NCBI GenBank assembly: GCA_014377705.1 | Contig: JACMPC010000132.1 | Coordinates: forward strand, 1 to 50,536 | Length of the DNA: 50,536 nucleotides | Source: Dermatophilaceae bacterium | Lineage (GTDB): Bacteria > Actinomycetota > Actinomycetes > Actinomycetales > Dermatophilaceae | Direction of reading: 5' to 3' | In this document: piece after piece, positions 23,952 through 32,486 of the stretch | Layout: every line of letters begins with the position of its first letter | How positions within the stretch are numbered: the stretch's first letter is position 1 | The notes under the pieces: model-generated | The model's database searches: none | What the model was told of the DNA's origin: nothing | Seen by the model: the letters and a program-made list of their open reading frames with translations, nothing else | Translations under genes and position numbers: made by a program

Positions 23952-24041
23952 CATCGCAGCGATTTCGGGCGCGGTGGGTTCGGGCGCAGCGATTTCGGGC
24001 GCGGCGGGTTCGGGCGCGGCGGGTTGGGGCGCGGAAGGTCC
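23952..24041. repeat. 15-bp tandem repeat, about six copies
   Basis: Units of 15 nt (GGGCGCGGCGGGTTC and variants with GCAGCGATTTC) start at 23952, 23967, 23982, 23997, 24012 and 24027. They lie just upstream of the GNAT pseudogene. They would encode a five-residue Arg-rich repeat if translated on the minus strand, but there is no sign that they are. Confidence 0.85.
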
Positions 24042-24229
24042 GGGAGGTGAGGATTTGCGTCAAACCTGGTGAATGGTCATCGTCCCGGGCTGGGATGAAG
24101 CCGTCTCGGGCGCCGGGCGACGGCTGGGAACTGTGCAACAACGTGAACAGCTCGGTCCTCCGCTGCGGCGTTATGCCGTCCCCGCGTGCGAGGCGAGGGC
24201 GGAGGACTGATGGCCCGGGGAGAGTTGCT

Positions 24230-25081
24230 CTAGTCTTCGGCCGGAACGACGGAAGCCGTCGCGTGCGGGTCGAGAGCCAGGACCGCCGCGCCCTCGGGCA
24301 GGGGCGGGGGAGTGCCACCCCACGCCGGGCACAGGCTGCGGTGGTCGCACCAGTCGCAGAGCCTGGACTTGCTCGGGCGCCAGTCACCGTTCTGGGCGGC
24401 GGCCTCGATGGCACGCCACAGGGCCCTGAGCTTGCGCTCCACCGCGAGCAGGTCCGCCTCGTCGGGGGAGTAGCGAACGATCTCGGGGTCGTTCCCGCCG
24501 AGATAGACCAGCTGCAGCAACCGGGGCACCTCGCCGCGCAACCTCCACAGCACCAGGGCATAGAACTTCATCTGGAACAGCGCCTTGCCCTCGAAGAGCT
24601 CTGAGGGCGCCCGGCCGGTCTTGTAGTCGACGACCCGGATCTCACCGGTGGGGGCCACATCGAGCCGGTCGACATATCCGCGCAGCGTCAACCCGTCGAG
24701 GTCGGTCTCGACGTAGAGCTCCCGCTCGGCCGGCTCCAGCCGGGTCGGGTCCTCCAGGGTGAACCAGCGTTCGATCAGCGAGACAGCGTCGCCGAACCAG
24801 GTCGCCAGCGCCGCGGGGTTGCCCTCCTCGACCAGCTCGGCCAGCTCCGGCCTGCCCTCGAGCAGCGCCTGCCACTGCGGCTCGACCAGGGCGGAGGCGG
24901 CTTCGATGGTCCGCGCCGCCGACGGGAGGTCGAACAACCGCTCCAGCACCGAGTGCACCAGGGTCCCCCGCGCCGCGGCGGCATTGGGCGGCGACGGGAG
25001 CTTGTCGATCACCCGGAATCGGTAGAGCAGCGGGCATTGCATGAAGTCAGAGGCCCGGCTCGGGGACAGTGCGGCAACCAT
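24230..25081 (-). CDS. RecB-family PD-(D/E)XK exonuclease with iron-sulfur cysteines
   Basis: The protein has 283 residues. It starts MVAALSPSRASDFMQCPLLYRFR (Cys16). The nuclease core has GTLVHSVLERLF and GEIRVVDYKTGR (PD-(D/E)XK Asp and Lys). It closes with Cys242, Cys245 and Cys251 in LCDWCDHRSLC. The first-and-last cysteine layout matches the AddB/Cas4-type 4Fe-4S nuclease fold. The homologue beside trmI in mycobacteria is Rv2119. It probably processes DNA ends as a stand-alone nuclease; its role is not established. ATG 25081 is supported by TACAGT 7 nt upstream. A longer frame would cross a repeat array. Confidence 0.87.
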   Translation of the reverse strand: MVAALSPSRASDFMQCPLLYRFRVIDKLPSPPNAAAARGTLVHSVLERLFDLPSAARTIEAASALVEPQWQALLEGRPELAELVEEGNPAALATWFGDAVSLIERWFTLEDPTRLEPAERELYVETDLDGLTLRGYVDRLDVAPTGEIRVVDYKTGRAPSELFEGKALFQMKFYALVLWRLRGEVPRLLQLVYLGGNDPEIVRYSPDEADLLAVERKLRALWRAIEAAAQNGDWRPSKSRLCDWCDHRSLCPAWGGTPPPLPEGAAVLALDPHATASVVPAED

Positions 25082-25088
25082 GTACGGC

Positions 25089-25094
25089 ACTGTA
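25089..25094 (-). promoter_or_regulatory. -10 hexamer TACAGT for the RecB-family gene
   Basis: On the minus strand TACAGT lies 7 nt before ATG 25081. The divergent M50 gene uses the same hexamer. Confidence 0.45.
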
Positions 25095-25101
25095 GGCGAC
25101 G

Positions 25102-25176
25102 GCCCTGACGGTGACGGCGCTGATACTGACGGCGACGATACTGACACCGACGGTGAGGGCACGAACACTGAGCCCA
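25102..25176. repeat. degenerate 15-bp repeats in the RecB/M50 divergent region
   Basis: Five diverged 15-nt units such as GCGCTGATACTGACG start at 25102, 25117, 25132, 25147 and 25162. They lie between two divergent promoters, and the last ends right before TTGACA (25177-25182). Confidence 0.6.
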
Positions 25177-25182
25177 TTGACA

Positions 25183-25188
25183 TACAGT
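25183..25188 (+). promoter_or_regulatory. -10 hexamer TACAGT for the M50 protease
   Basis: TACAGT lies 8 nt before ATG 25197. The TTGACA directly before it is too close to serve as its -35. Confidence 0.45.
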
Positions 25189-25196
25189 TTCTCCTC

Positions 25197-26366
25197 ATGG
25201 CCGCCAGCACAGAGTCCCCGACAACCACCGCCCCCGGCCTGCGAGTTGCCACGATCGGTGGGGTGCCGGTCTACATCGGCAAGTCCTGGCCGGTCATCGC
25301 CCTGGTCATCGTGTTCACCTTCGGCCCCAGCATCGCCGACAACCGCCCCGAGCTCGGCCCCTCCGCCTACTTCGTGGCCCTCATCTTCGCCGTTCTGCTC
25401 CTGGTCTCGGTGCTCGCGCACGAGGCAGCCCACGCGGTCGTGGCCACCAGAGTCGGATATCGCGTCAACCGCGTCGTCGCTGACATCTGGGGCGGGCACA
25501 CGGCATACGACTCATCCTCGGCGCGACCCGGACCCAGCGCGCTGGTGGCAATCGCGGGGCCGGCCGCCAACGGGCTCCTGGCCCTGGTCGGCTGGCTCGC
25601 CATGCCTGCAGTGCCACCTGGCGGCATCACCGACCTGCTCGTGAGCGCGGTCGTCTACACCAACGCCTTCGTGGCCGCGTTCAACCTGCTGCCCGGCCTC
25701 CCGCTGGACGGCGGGTTCCTGGTCGACTCCCTGGTGTGGAGGATCACCGGAAGCCGCGAGACAGGGATGATCGCGGCCGGCTGGTGCGGGCGGGTCGTCA
25801 CCATCCTGGTCATGCTGTGGTTCCTGGGCCCGCCACTGCTGAACGGCCAGCCGCCGGATCTGTTCAGCGTCGTCTGGGGGCTGCTCATCGGGTCGTTCCT
25901 CTGGGTGGGAGCCACCAACGCGATCCGGGCCGGGCGCGGCAGTCGCCTGCTGAACGGCATACGGATCGACTCTGTATGGCGGCTGGCGGCCTCGCTGCCC
26001 TCCGAGGCCAGTGCAGCCCAGGCGTTCGCCCTTCGCTCCAGCGGGCCCGAGGGCGCAGGCGGCACGATCGTGGTCGTCGAGGATGACGCACGCAACGCGA
26101 TCGGGCTTCTGGACGACGATGCGCTGCTGGCGATCCCCGAGCAGTCGCGCTGGGGTGTCGCGATCACCAGCGTGATGCGCCGGCAGCCGGACGGCTGGGT
26201 GGTCCAGGCCGGTCCGCACGACTCGATAGCCGCGGTGGTCGCCATCATGCAGAGTCTGGGGATCGGTGCCGTCCCGGTGCGTGTCCCGGACGGCCGGATC
26301 GTTGGCATCATCCTGGCCGGCGACCTCGAGGCTGCGGTGTCCCGAAGGCCCGCCCCGCCGACCTAG
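25197..26366 (+). CDS. site-2 protease family (M50) membrane metalloprotease with CBS region
   Basis: The protein has 389 residues. The zinc-binding HEAAH motif (His75, Glu76, His79) sits in a transmembrane segment. NLLPGLPLDGG, later in the chain, supplies the third ligand Asp. About six hydrophobic segments lie between residues 30 and 260. The C-terminal 130 residues have CBS-pair features (SVMRRQPDGWVVQ ... GAVPVRVPDGRIVGIILAGDL). This is the SpoIVFB/Rip3-like layout. It may cut membrane-bound regulators inside the bilayer in response to nucleotides sensed by CBS. The target is unknown. ATG 25197 is chosen from the TACAGT box. trmI follows 11 nt after its stop. Confidence 0.88.
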   Translation: MAASTESPTTTAPGLRVATIGGVPVYIGKSWPVIALVIVFTFGPSIADNRPELGPSAYFVALIFAVLLLVSVLAHEAAHAVVATRVGYRVNRVVADIWGGHTAYDSSSARPGPSALVAIAGPAANGLLALVGWLAMPAVPPGGITDLLVSAVVYTNAFVAAFNLLPGLPLDGGFLVDSLVWRITGSRETGMIAAGWCGRVVTILVMLWFLGPPLLNGQPPDLFSVVWGLLIGSFLWVGATNAIRAGRGSRLLNGIRIDSVWRLAASLPSEASAAQAFALRSSGPEGAGGTIVVVEDDARNAIGLLDDDALLAIPEQSRWGVAITSVMRRQPDGWVVQAGPHDSIAAVVAIMQSLGIGAVPVRVPDGRIVGIILAGDLEAAVSRRPAPPT

Positions 26367-26369
26367 ACT
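26364..26369 (+). promoter_or_regulatory. -10 hexamer TAGACT for trmI
   Basis: TAGACT overlaps the stop codon of the M50 gene and lies 8 nt before ATG 26378, suggesting that trmI also has its own leaderless promoter. Confidence 0.4.
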
Positions 26370-26377
26370 GATCCGTC

Positions 26378-27388
26378 ATGAGCCTGCACAGTCCCGCCAA
26401 CACCCAGGGCGCCACTGGCGCTCACCTTCGCCGCGGGCTGTTCGCGGAGGGCGAGCGGGTCCAGCTGACCGACTCCAAGGGTCGGCTCCACACGATCACC
26501 CTGGAGGTCGACAAGGAGTTCCACACCCACCGGGGCTGGCTGCCGCACAACGACGTGATCGGCATCCCGGACGGCTCGACCGTCAAGAACACCTCGGGCA
26601 TCGAGTACCTGGCACTGCGTCCCCTGCTGTGCGACTACGTGCTGTCCATGCCGCGGGGCGCCGCAGTGGTCTACCCCAAGGACGCCGGCCAGATCGTGGC
26701 CATGGCCGACATCTTCCCCGGCGCGCGGGTGGTCGAGGCAGGTGTCGGGTCCGGGGCGCTGAGCATGTCCCTGCTGCGGGCCGTCGGCGACCAGGGTGAT
26801 CTTCATTCCTTCGAGCGACGGGTGGAGTTCGCAGACATCGCCAGGGGCAATGTGGAGGGCTTCTTCGGCGGCCCGCACCCCGCCTGGCAGATCACCGTCG
26901 GCGACCTGGTCGAGAGCCTGCCGGCCGCGGTCGAGGCCGGCACCATCGACCGGGTCGTCCTAGACATGCTTGCGCCCTGGGAGTGCCTGGACGTCGTCGC
27001 CGATGCTCTGGCTCCCGGCGGGGTGCTGATCTGCTACGTCGCGACCGTCACCCAGCTCTCCCGGGTGGCCGAGGCATCGCGTGACCACGGCGGATTCACC
27101 GAGCCCTCGGCCTGGGAGTCGCTGGTCCGCGGCTGGCACCTCGAGGGGCTCGCGGTCCGTCCCGAGCACCGTATGCATGGTCACACCGGCTTCCTGATCA
27201 CCACCCGGCGGCTCGGCCCCGGAGTCACCCCGCCGCTGCGCAAGCGCCGCCCGGCCAAGGCCGCAACAGGCGACGGAAGCGAGTTGCCCACCGGCGAGTG
27301 GTCCTCCGAGGACATGGGGGAGCGGACAACGTCCGAGAAGAAGATCCGACGCGTTCGCCGATCTTTGACGGATACACCACCCACGTAG
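26378..27388 (+). CDS. trmI: tRNA (adenine58-N1)-methyltransferase TrmI
   Basis: The protein has 336 residues. TrmI methylates N1 of A58 in the T-loop of tRNAs using S-adenosylmethionine. The SAM-binding motif is VVEAGVGSGALSMSLLRAVG. The catalytic Asp is in RVVLDMLAPWE. An N-terminal beta-barrel (GLFAEGERVQLTDSKGRLHT) is typical. The basic C-terminal tail (LRKRRPAKAA, EKKIRRVRRS) may contact tRNA. Homologue Rv2118c lies between a RecB-type gene and mpa, as here. A small hairpin (27374-27394) overlaps the stop. Confidence 0.94.
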   Translation: MSLHSPANTQGATGAHLRRGLFAEGERVQLTDSKGRLHTITLEVDKEFHTHRGWLPHNDVIGIPDGSTVKNTSGIEYLALRPLLCDYVLSMPRGAAVVYPKDAGQIVAMADIFPGARVVEAGVGSGALSMSLLRAVGDQGDLHSFERRVEFADIARGNVEGFFGGPHPAWQITVGDLVESLPAAVEAGTIDRVVLDMLAPWECLDVVADALAPGGVLICYVATVTQLSRVAEASRDHGGFTEPSAWESLVRGWHLEGLAVRPEHRMHGHTGFLITTRRLGPGVTPPLRKRRPAKAATGDGSELPTGEWSSEDMGERTTSEKKIRRVRRSLTDTPPT

Positions 27389-27394
27389 TGGTGT
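27374..27394 (+). terminator. short hairpin over the trmI stop
   Basis: A 7-bp stem ACACCAC/GTGGTGT with a 7-nt loop spans the trmI stop codon. It may reduce read-through into arc but is weak and lacks a T-run. Confidence 0.35.
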
Positions 27395-27401
27395 GTCGGG
27401 T

Positions 27402-27407
27402 TAGGGT
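27402..27407 (+). promoter_or_regulatory. possible -10 hexamer TAGGGT for arc
   Basis: TAGGGT would start a transcript near 27414 with a 47-nt leader containing GAGGAGG (27446-27452), 8 nt before ATG 27461. Confidence 0.4.
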
Positions 27408-27460
27408 CAAATTGTCGGTTACGAACAGGGCCGGCACCTGACCGCGAGGAGGTTCCAATC

Positions 27461-29233
27461 ATGTCCGAGAACTCCCCCCAGCATGAGGATCAGCAGGAGC
27501 CTGCGGTCGAGCCGATAGACCCGGCGGAGGCGCTGCGCCAGCAGTCCCTGCTGTCCGAGGAGGTCGCCGGTCTGCGTCGCCGGCTCGCCGACTCACCCAC
27601 CCGCTCGCGTGACCTCGAGAACCGTGTCCTGCAGCTGCAGACCGCGCTGTCGACGCTGTCGTCCCAGAACGAGCGTCTGGTGCGGACCCTGCGCGAGGCG
27701 CGCGAGCAGATCGTGACCCTCAAGGGCGAGGTGGACCGGCTGGCCCAGCCGCCGTCGGCCTACGGCCTGATCCTCGAGTCGTATGACGACGCCACCGTCG
27801 ACATCCTCACCAGCGGTCGCAAGATGCGGGTCGCCGTCTCGCCATCGGTCGACCCCGGCGAGCTGTCCGCCGGCCGCGAGGTGATGCTGAACGAGGCTCT
27901 CAACGTCGTGGCGACCTGCGGCTTCGAGCGCATCGGCGAGATCGTGATGCTCAAGGAGCTCCTGGATGACGACCGGGTCCTGGTGGTCGCTCACGCCGAC
28001 GAGGAACGCGTCTGCCGCAGAGCCGAGAGCCTGGAGGGAGAGCCGATCCGGGTCGGCGACGCCCTGCTGCTGGACTCCCGCTCGGGCTTCGTCTACGAGC
28101 GGATCCCCAAGGCCGAGGTCGAGGACCTGGTCCTCGAGGAGGTGCCGGACATCGACTACAGCGACATCGGTGGCCTGGCCGGTCAGATCGAGGCGATCCG
28201 CGATGCCGTCGAGCTGCCCTACCTGCACCCGGACCTGTTCCTGGAGCACAAGCTGAAGCCCCCCAAGGGCGTCCTGCTCTACGGCCCTCCCGGTTGCGGA
28301 AAGACGCTGATCGCCAAAGCCGTTGCGGCGTCCCTGGCCAAGAAGGTTGCCGCCAAGGAGGGCAAGCCGGTGGGCAAGTCCTTCTTCCTGAACATCAAGG
28401 GCCCCGAGCTGCTCAACAAGTATGTCGGCGAGACCGAGCGGCACATCCGGCTGATCTTCCAGCGGGCCCGCGAGAAGGCTTCGGACGGTACACCAGTGGT
28501 CGTCTTCTTCGACGAGATGGACGCGCTGTTCCGGACCCGTGGCTCCGGCATCTCCTCTGATGTCGAGACGACGATCGTTCCGCAGCTGCTGTCCGAGATC
28601 GACGGTGTGGAGCGCCTCGAGAACGTCATCGTGATCGGTGCCTCTAACCGCGAGGACATGATCGACCCCGCGATCCTTCGTCCCGGCCGACTCGACGTGA
28701 AGATCAAGATCGAGCGCCCCGACGCCGAGAGCGCCCGCGACATCTTCAGCAAGTACCTCACCGCAGACCTGCCACTGCACGAGTTCGACCTGGCCGAGCA
28801 CGGCGACTCGGCCCAGCGCACGGTCGAGGCGATGATCCAGTCGGCGGTCGAGCGGATGTACTCCGAGATCGACGCCAACCGGTTCCTGGAGGTCACCTAT
28901 GCCAACAGTGACAAGGAGGTCCTGTACTTCAAGGACTTCAACTCCGGGGCCATGATCCAGAACATCGTCGACCGGGCCAAGAAGATGGCGATCAAGGACT
29001 TTCTCACGACCGAGCAGAAGGGCATCCGGGTCGAGCATCTGCTGGCCTCGTGCGTGGACGAGTTCAAGGAGAACGAGGACCTGCCCAACACGACCAACCC
29101 CGACGACTGGGCTCGGATCTCGGGCAAGAAGGGCGAGCGCATCGTCTACATCCGCACCCTGGTCACCGGTAAGGACGGCACCGAGCCAGGTCGCTCCATA
29201 GAAGCGGTAGCCAACACCGGCCAGTACCTCTAG
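27461..29233 (+). CDS. arc: proteasome-associated AAA+ ATPase (Mpa/ARC)
   Basis: The 590-residue hexameric unfoldase feeds pupylated proteins into the 20S core. An N-terminal coiled coil (about residues 20-95, the Pup-binding helix pair) is followed by two OB folds and one AAA+ module. Walker A is GPPGCGKT (Lys281). Walker B is FFDEMDALF (Asp351, Glu352). The arginine-finger region is in [17 protein letters not shown]. The last residues are GQYL, matching the C-terminal Tyr-Leu motif that docks Mpa on the proteasome. The ribosome-binding site GAGGAGG is among the strongest in the window, suggesting high translation. Confidence 0.97.
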   Translation: MSENSPQHEDQQEPAVEPIDPAEALRQQSLLSEEVAGLRRRLADSPTRSRDLENRVLQLQTALSTLSSQNERLVRTLREAREQIVTLKGEVDRLAQPPSAYGLILESYDDATVDILTSGRKMRVAVSPSVDPGELSAGREVMLNEALNVVATCGFERIGEIVMLKELLDDDRVLVVAHADEERVCRRAESLEGEPIRVGDALLLDSRSGFVYERIPKAEVEDLVLEEVPDIDYSDIGGLAGQIEAIRDAVELPYLHPDLFLEHKLKPPKGVLLYGPPGCGKTLIAKAVAASLAKKVAAKEGKPVGKSFFLNIKGPELLNKYVGETERHIRLIFQRAREKASDGTPVVVFFDEMDALFRTRGSGISSDVETTIVPQLLSEIDGVERLENVIVIGASNREDMIDPAILRPGRLDVKIKIERPDAESARDIFSKYLTADLPLHEFDLAEHGDSAQRTVEAMIQSAVERMYSEIDANRFLEVTYANSDKEVLYFKDFNSGAMIQNIVDRAKKMAIKDFLTTEQKGIRVEHLLASCVDEFKENEDLPNTTNPDDWARISGKKGERIVYIRTLVTGKDGTEPGRSIEAVANTGQYL

Positions 29234-29284
29234 CAACACTCACCCCCCCGACCCCCGCCCCCTGCGCCCGCCCCAACCCCACCT

Positions 29285-29357
29285 CGGCTTCCTGCCGTGA
29301 AACCACTGAATCGCGCTATGAGGGAGCTCGATTCGGTGGTTTCGGGGCAGGAAGCCG
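29285..29357. terminator. long interrupted palindrome between arc and the DUF3054 gene
   Basis: The outer 12-bp stem CGGCTTCCTGCC/GGCAGGAAGCCG is followed by a nearly perfect 17-bp inner stem (GAAACCAC.GAATCG core) around a 15-nt loop. It separates convergent genes and could stop transcription in both directions. Confidence 0.75.
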
Positions 29358-29368
29358 GGTTCATGGGG

Positions 29369-29731
29369 TTACCTCGGCGGGCGGGGGGCGGCGCGGGCAG
29401 CGACCGCGCGCCAGCCGATCAGCCCGGTGGCCAGGAAGACGGTGGCCACCACGACGAAAGAGAAGGCGGTGCCGGCGCCGGTCAGGGTGCGCAGGAGCAT
29501 GCCGATCGTTACTGCTGAGAGCCAGACCGGTATTCCTTCGCGCACTGACAGGGGGGCGCGACGCAGGGCGAGGAGAAAGACCAGCCAGCCGGCCGCCATA
29601 CCGGCCAGGAACGGCCAGGCGGTCGCGGCCACCCCGAGCAGCGCGTTGGTCTCTCCGTGGTTACGTCGCCCGATGGCGGCGAAGAGGCAGATGAGGGCAG
29701 CGTCGAGAGCCAGACCGATGAGGGAGCGCAC
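29369..29731 (-). CDS. DUF3054 family membrane protein
   Basis: This 120-residue protein has four predicted transmembrane segments: LIGLALDAALICLFAAIG, WPFLAGMAAGWLVFLLAL, VWLSAVTIGMLLRTL and FVVVATVFLATGLIGW. DUF3054 is an actinobacterial and archaeal family without known function; it is frequently near proteasome genes. The GTG start at 29729-29731 has TAGGGT 6 nt upstream. The gene is divergent from dop and convergent with arc. Confidence 0.85.
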   Translation of the reverse strand: MRSLIGLALDAALICLFAAIGRRNHGETNALLGVAATAWPFLAGMAAGWLVFLLALRRAPLSVREGIPVWLSAVTIGMLLRTLTGAGTAFSFVVVATVFLATGLIGWRAVAARAAPRPPR

Positions 29732-29737
29732 TCGGCG

Positions 29738-29743
29738 ACCCTA
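29738..29743 (-). promoter_or_regulatory. -10 hexamer TAGGGT for the DUF3054 gene
   Basis: On the minus strand TAGGGT lies 6 nt before the GTG start, predicting a leaderless transcript. Confidence 0.45.
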
Positions 29744-29822
29744 ACAAGGCGGGTGCGACCGGACGACTTCAGAAAGTGCGGCCGTGGCGGGTGAAGTCAC
29801 TGGCGGATGGGTGCTATTCGCC

Positions 29823-29828
29823 TAGGCT
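29823..29828 (+). promoter_or_regulatory. -10 hexamer TAGGCT for dop
   Basis: TAGGCT lies 6 nt before ATG 29835, and no Shine-Dalgarno is evident. A leaderless dop transcript is predicted. Confidence 0.5.
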
Positions 29829-29834
29829 AATGGG

Positions 29835-31358
29835 ATGACCGTGCGACGAGTGATGGGGATAGAGACGGAATACGGCATCTCGGTGCCCGGCGATCCCACC
29901 GCGAACCCCATGTTGCTCTCGGGGTATGTGGTCAATGCCTACGCCAGCTCGAGAGGTTCGAGAGCCGCCCGGGCCAGCTGGGACTACGAGGACGAGATGC
30001 CGTTGCGTGATGCGCGCGGGTTCGAGGTCGCCCGTCACCTTGCCGACTCCGGTCAGCTGACCGACGAGGAAGACCCCACCCTGGCCAATGTGGTTCTCAC
30101 CAACGGTGCCCGGCTGTATGTCGACCACGCCCATCCGGAGTACAGCTCGCCTGAGGTGACCTCGCCGAGGGCGGCCTTGTGCTGGGACCGGGCGGGGGAG
30201 CAGATCATGCTCGAGTCGGTCCGGCGACTGTCCTCGATGCCGGGGACCGCCGGGGTGAACCTCTACAAGAACAACACCGATGGCAAGGGCGCGTCCTACG
30301 GCACGCACGAGAACTACCTCATGCGTCGCGAGACCCCCTTCTCGGACATCACCCGGCACCTCATCCCGTTCTTCGTGGCCCGACAGGTGATGTGCGGCGC
30401 GGGCAGGGTTGGTATCGGTCAGGACTCGACAGAGGCCGGGTTCCAGATTGCCCAGCGGTCGGACTTCTTCGAAGTTGAGGTCGGTCTCGAGACCACGCTG
30501 AAACGCCCCATCATCAACACCCGCGACGAGCCGCACGCAGTGGCTGCGCTGTATCGCCGGCTGCATGTGATCATCGGTGACGCGAACCAGTGCGACGTCG
30601 CCGGACTGCTCAAGATGGGCACGACCAGCCTGGTCCTGGCAATGATCGAGGACAAGTTCATCGACGAGGACCTGGGCGTCCGCAAGCCGGTCGCGACACT
30701 GCACAAGGTCTCGCACGACCCCGGGCTGCAGCACCTGCTGGAGATGCGCGACGGGCGCACCATGACGGCGGTTCAGCTGCTCTGGATCTATTTCGAGAAG
30801 GCCGAGCGCTATCTGCAGTCGCGCAGCCCCGGTGCCATCGACGAAGACACCGCAGAGGTGATGTCCCTGTGGTCCTCGGTGCTGACCAAGCTCGAACGCG
30901 ACCCGATGGAGTGCGTTCGGGAGATCGACTGGGTCGCCAAGCTCTCCCTCCTGCAGGGCTATCGGGACCGCGACGGGCTGCAATGGTCCGATCACCGGCT
31001 CAAGGCGATCGACATCCAGTGGTCGGACATCCGCCCCGAGAAGGGCCTCTTCCACCGTCTGGCCCAGCGCGGCCGGATCGACTCGCTGACCGGCGACGCC
31101 GAGGTCAAGGCGGCCATCACCAACCCGCCCGAAGATACCAGAGCCTACTTCCGGGGACGATGCCTGGAGAAGTACTCCGCCGAGATCGCCGCGGCCTCGT
31201 GGGACTCGGTGATCTTCGATGTGCCGGGTCAGGCGGCCCTGCAGCGAGTCCCCATGCTCGAGCCCCTGCGCGGCACCAGACAGGGCGTGGGCGACCTGAT
31301 CGACCGGAGCCCCGATGCCTCAACTCTTTTGCGGGAATTGGCCGCCGCCAACGGTTGA
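29835..31358 (+). CDS. dop: Pup deamidase/depupylase
   Basis: Dop deamidates the C-terminal Gln of Pup to Glu, and removes Pup from conjugates. The 507-residue protein has the carboxylate-amine ligase fold: GIETEYG (Glu10, Glu12, Mg-binding), catalytic Asp97 in LYVDHAHPEYSSPE, NLYKNNTDGKGASYG, HENYLM and [10 protein letters not shown]. The stretch of about 40 residues after residue 38 (SSRGSRAARASWDYEDEMPL) is the Dop-specific loop absent from PafA, which separates the two. pup follows within 100 nt, so the enzyme and its substrate are co-encoded. Confidence 0.97.
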   Translation: MTVRRVMGIETEYGISVPGDPTANPMLLSGYVVNAYASSRGSRAARASWDYEDEMPLRDARGFEVARHLADSGQLTDEEDPTLANVVLTNGARLYVDHAHPEYSSPEVTSPRAALCWDRAGEQIMLESVRRLSSMPGTAGVNLYKNNTDGKGASYGTHENYLMRRETPFSDITRHLIPFFVARQVMCGAGRVGIGQDSTEAGFQIAQRSDFFEVEVGLETTLKRPIINTRDEPHAVAALYRRLHVIIGDANQCDVAGLLKMGTTSLVLAMIEDKFIDEDLGVRKPVATLHKVSHDPGLQHLLEMRDGRTMTAVQLLWIYFEKAERYLQSRSPGAIDEDTAEVMSLWSSVLTKLERDPMECVREIDWVAKLSLLQGYRDRDGLQWSDHRLKAIDIQWSDIRPEKGLFHRLAQRGRIDSLTGDAEVKAAITNPPEDTRAYFRGRCLEKYSAEIAAASWDSVIFDVPGQAALQRVPMLEPLRGTRQGVGDLIDRSPDASTLLRELAAANG

Positions 31359-31366
31359 CAGCGGGC

Positions 31367-31372
31367 TAGGCT
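31367..31372 (+). promoter_or_regulatory. possible -10 hexamer TAGGCT for pup-prcB-prcA
   Basis: TAGGCT predicts a start near 31380, leaving a leader of about 70 nt before pup. An ATG at 31380 would then lie at the 5' end of the mRNA and open a 45-codon frame overlapping pup. Confidence 0.4.
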
Positions 31373-31449
31373 GCAATTGATGAAGATTGTCCGGCGTTCT
31401 TGCTCCCGTAAGGCCAGCGCCGGTCCCGATCAACGCCCGTGGAGGACAG

Positions 31450-31656
31450 ATGCCAAGCCAGGAGCAAAGCCGGCCCCAGCGCCGCGACGATACCCCCGAC
31501 GAGGCGCCCGAGCCTGAGGCGGCCACCGCCGAGGCCACCGCCCGCAAGGACGCGCTCGATGACGACATCGACAGCGTGCTAGATGAGATCGATGGCGTTC
31601 TCGAGGCGAACGCCGAGGAGTTCGTGCGCGGGTTCGTGCAGAAGGGCGGCCAGTGA
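31450..31656 (+). CDS. pup: prokaryotic ubiquitin-like protein Pup
   Basis: The 68-residue, mostly disordered protein is linked through its C-terminus to lysines of proteins destined for degradation. The second half ([18 protein letters not shown] then [15 protein letters not shown]) is the conserved Mpa-binding helix region. It ends Gly-Gly-Gln, so it needs deamidation by Dop before PafA can use it. GGAGG at 31441-31445 is 4 nt before ATG 31450. Its TGA overlaps the GTG of prcB. Confidence 0.97.
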   Translation: MPSQEQSRPQRRDDTPDEAPEPEAATAEATARKDALDDDIDSVLDEIDGVLEANAEEFVRGFVQKGGQ

Positions 31657-32486
31657 ACCTGCGCCCTGGGGGCGGCGACGGACGACTGCCCGCAGCGTTC
31701 ATGACCACCGGGTCATCGTCCTTCACCGAGTTCATCGGCGCGCACGCTCCTGAGCTGCTTCCGTCGCGGCGGCTGCTGCCGGTGGGTGGCACGTTCGAGG
31801 CGCCGCACGGCACCACGATCGTGACCCTGACCTATGACGGCGGAATCGTGATGGCGGGGGACCGACGTGCCACCATGGGCAACCTGATTGCCAACCGTGA
31901 CATGAACAAGGTCTTCGCGGCCGACCAGTACTCCGCGGTCGGGATCGCCGGCACCGCCGGCCTCGCCATCGAGATCGTGAAGCTCTTCCAGGTCGAGCTC
32001 GAGCACTACGAGAAGATCGAGGGCACCCTGCTCTCCCTTGAAGGCAAGGCCAACCGGCTCGCGACGATGATCCGGTCCAACCTCGCGATGGCGATGCAGG
32101 GTCTGGCCGTGGTCCCCATGTTCGCCGGTTTCGACCTGCCCACGATGGCCGGCCGGATCTTCTCCTATGACGTGTCCGGCGGCTGCTACGAGGAGCACGA
32201 CCATCACAGCGTCGGCTCGGGCTCATTGTTCGCCCGCGGCGCGATGAAGAAGCTCTGGCACACCGGGATGGACTCACCGGCAGCGGTCCGGGTGGCCGTC
32301 GAGGCGCTGTATGACGCCGCCGACGACGACTCGGCCACGGGTGGTCCAGACCTCAGCCGGCGGATCTGGCCGACGCTGGCCGTGGTCGACGCAGACGGGC
32401 TGCGCTTCCTGGATGACGACACGCTGGCATCAGTCGTCGAGCAGATCGTCGCCGACCGCCGTGGCAACCCCGGAGGTGCCCGATGA
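31653..32486 (+). CDS. prcB: 20S proteasome beta subunit
   Basis: The 277-residue catalytic subunit has a 53-residue propeptide removed at Gly53/Thr54 (PHG then [11 protein letters not shown]). Thr54 is the nucleophile. Asp70 (GDRRAT) and Lys86 (RDMNK) sit at the positions of Asp17 and Lys33 of mature beta subunits. GTG 31653 overlaps the pup stop (GTGA), so translation is coupled to pup. The prcA start overlaps its own stop as ATGA. Confidence 0.97.
   Translation: MNLRPGGGDGRLPAAFMTTGSSSFTEFIGAHAPELLPSRRLLPVGGTFEAPHGTTIVTLTYDGGIVMAGDRRATMGNLIANRDMNKVFAADQYSAVGIAGTAGLAIEIVKLFQVELEHYEKIEGTLLSLEGKANRLATMIRSNLAMAMQGLAVVPMFAGFDLPTMAGRIFSYDVSGGCYEEHDHHSVGSGSLFARGAMKKLWHTGMDSPAAVRVAVEALYDAADDDSATGGPDLSRRIWPTLAVVDADGLRFLDDDTLASVVEQIVADRRGNPGGAR

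Noticed and set aside
25177-25182. TTGACA as the -35 of the M50 gene
   Set aside because: It directly abuts the TACAGT -10, and no -10 lies at proper spacing.
27593-29239. Antisense frame of 548 codons over arc
   Set aside because: It covers the ATPase almost exactly in antiphase and shows no domain.
31355-31360. TTGACA as the -35 of pup
   Set aside because: At the required 16-18 nt downstream there is no acceptable -10. The nearby TAGGCT is only 6 nt away, so the two cannot form one promoter.
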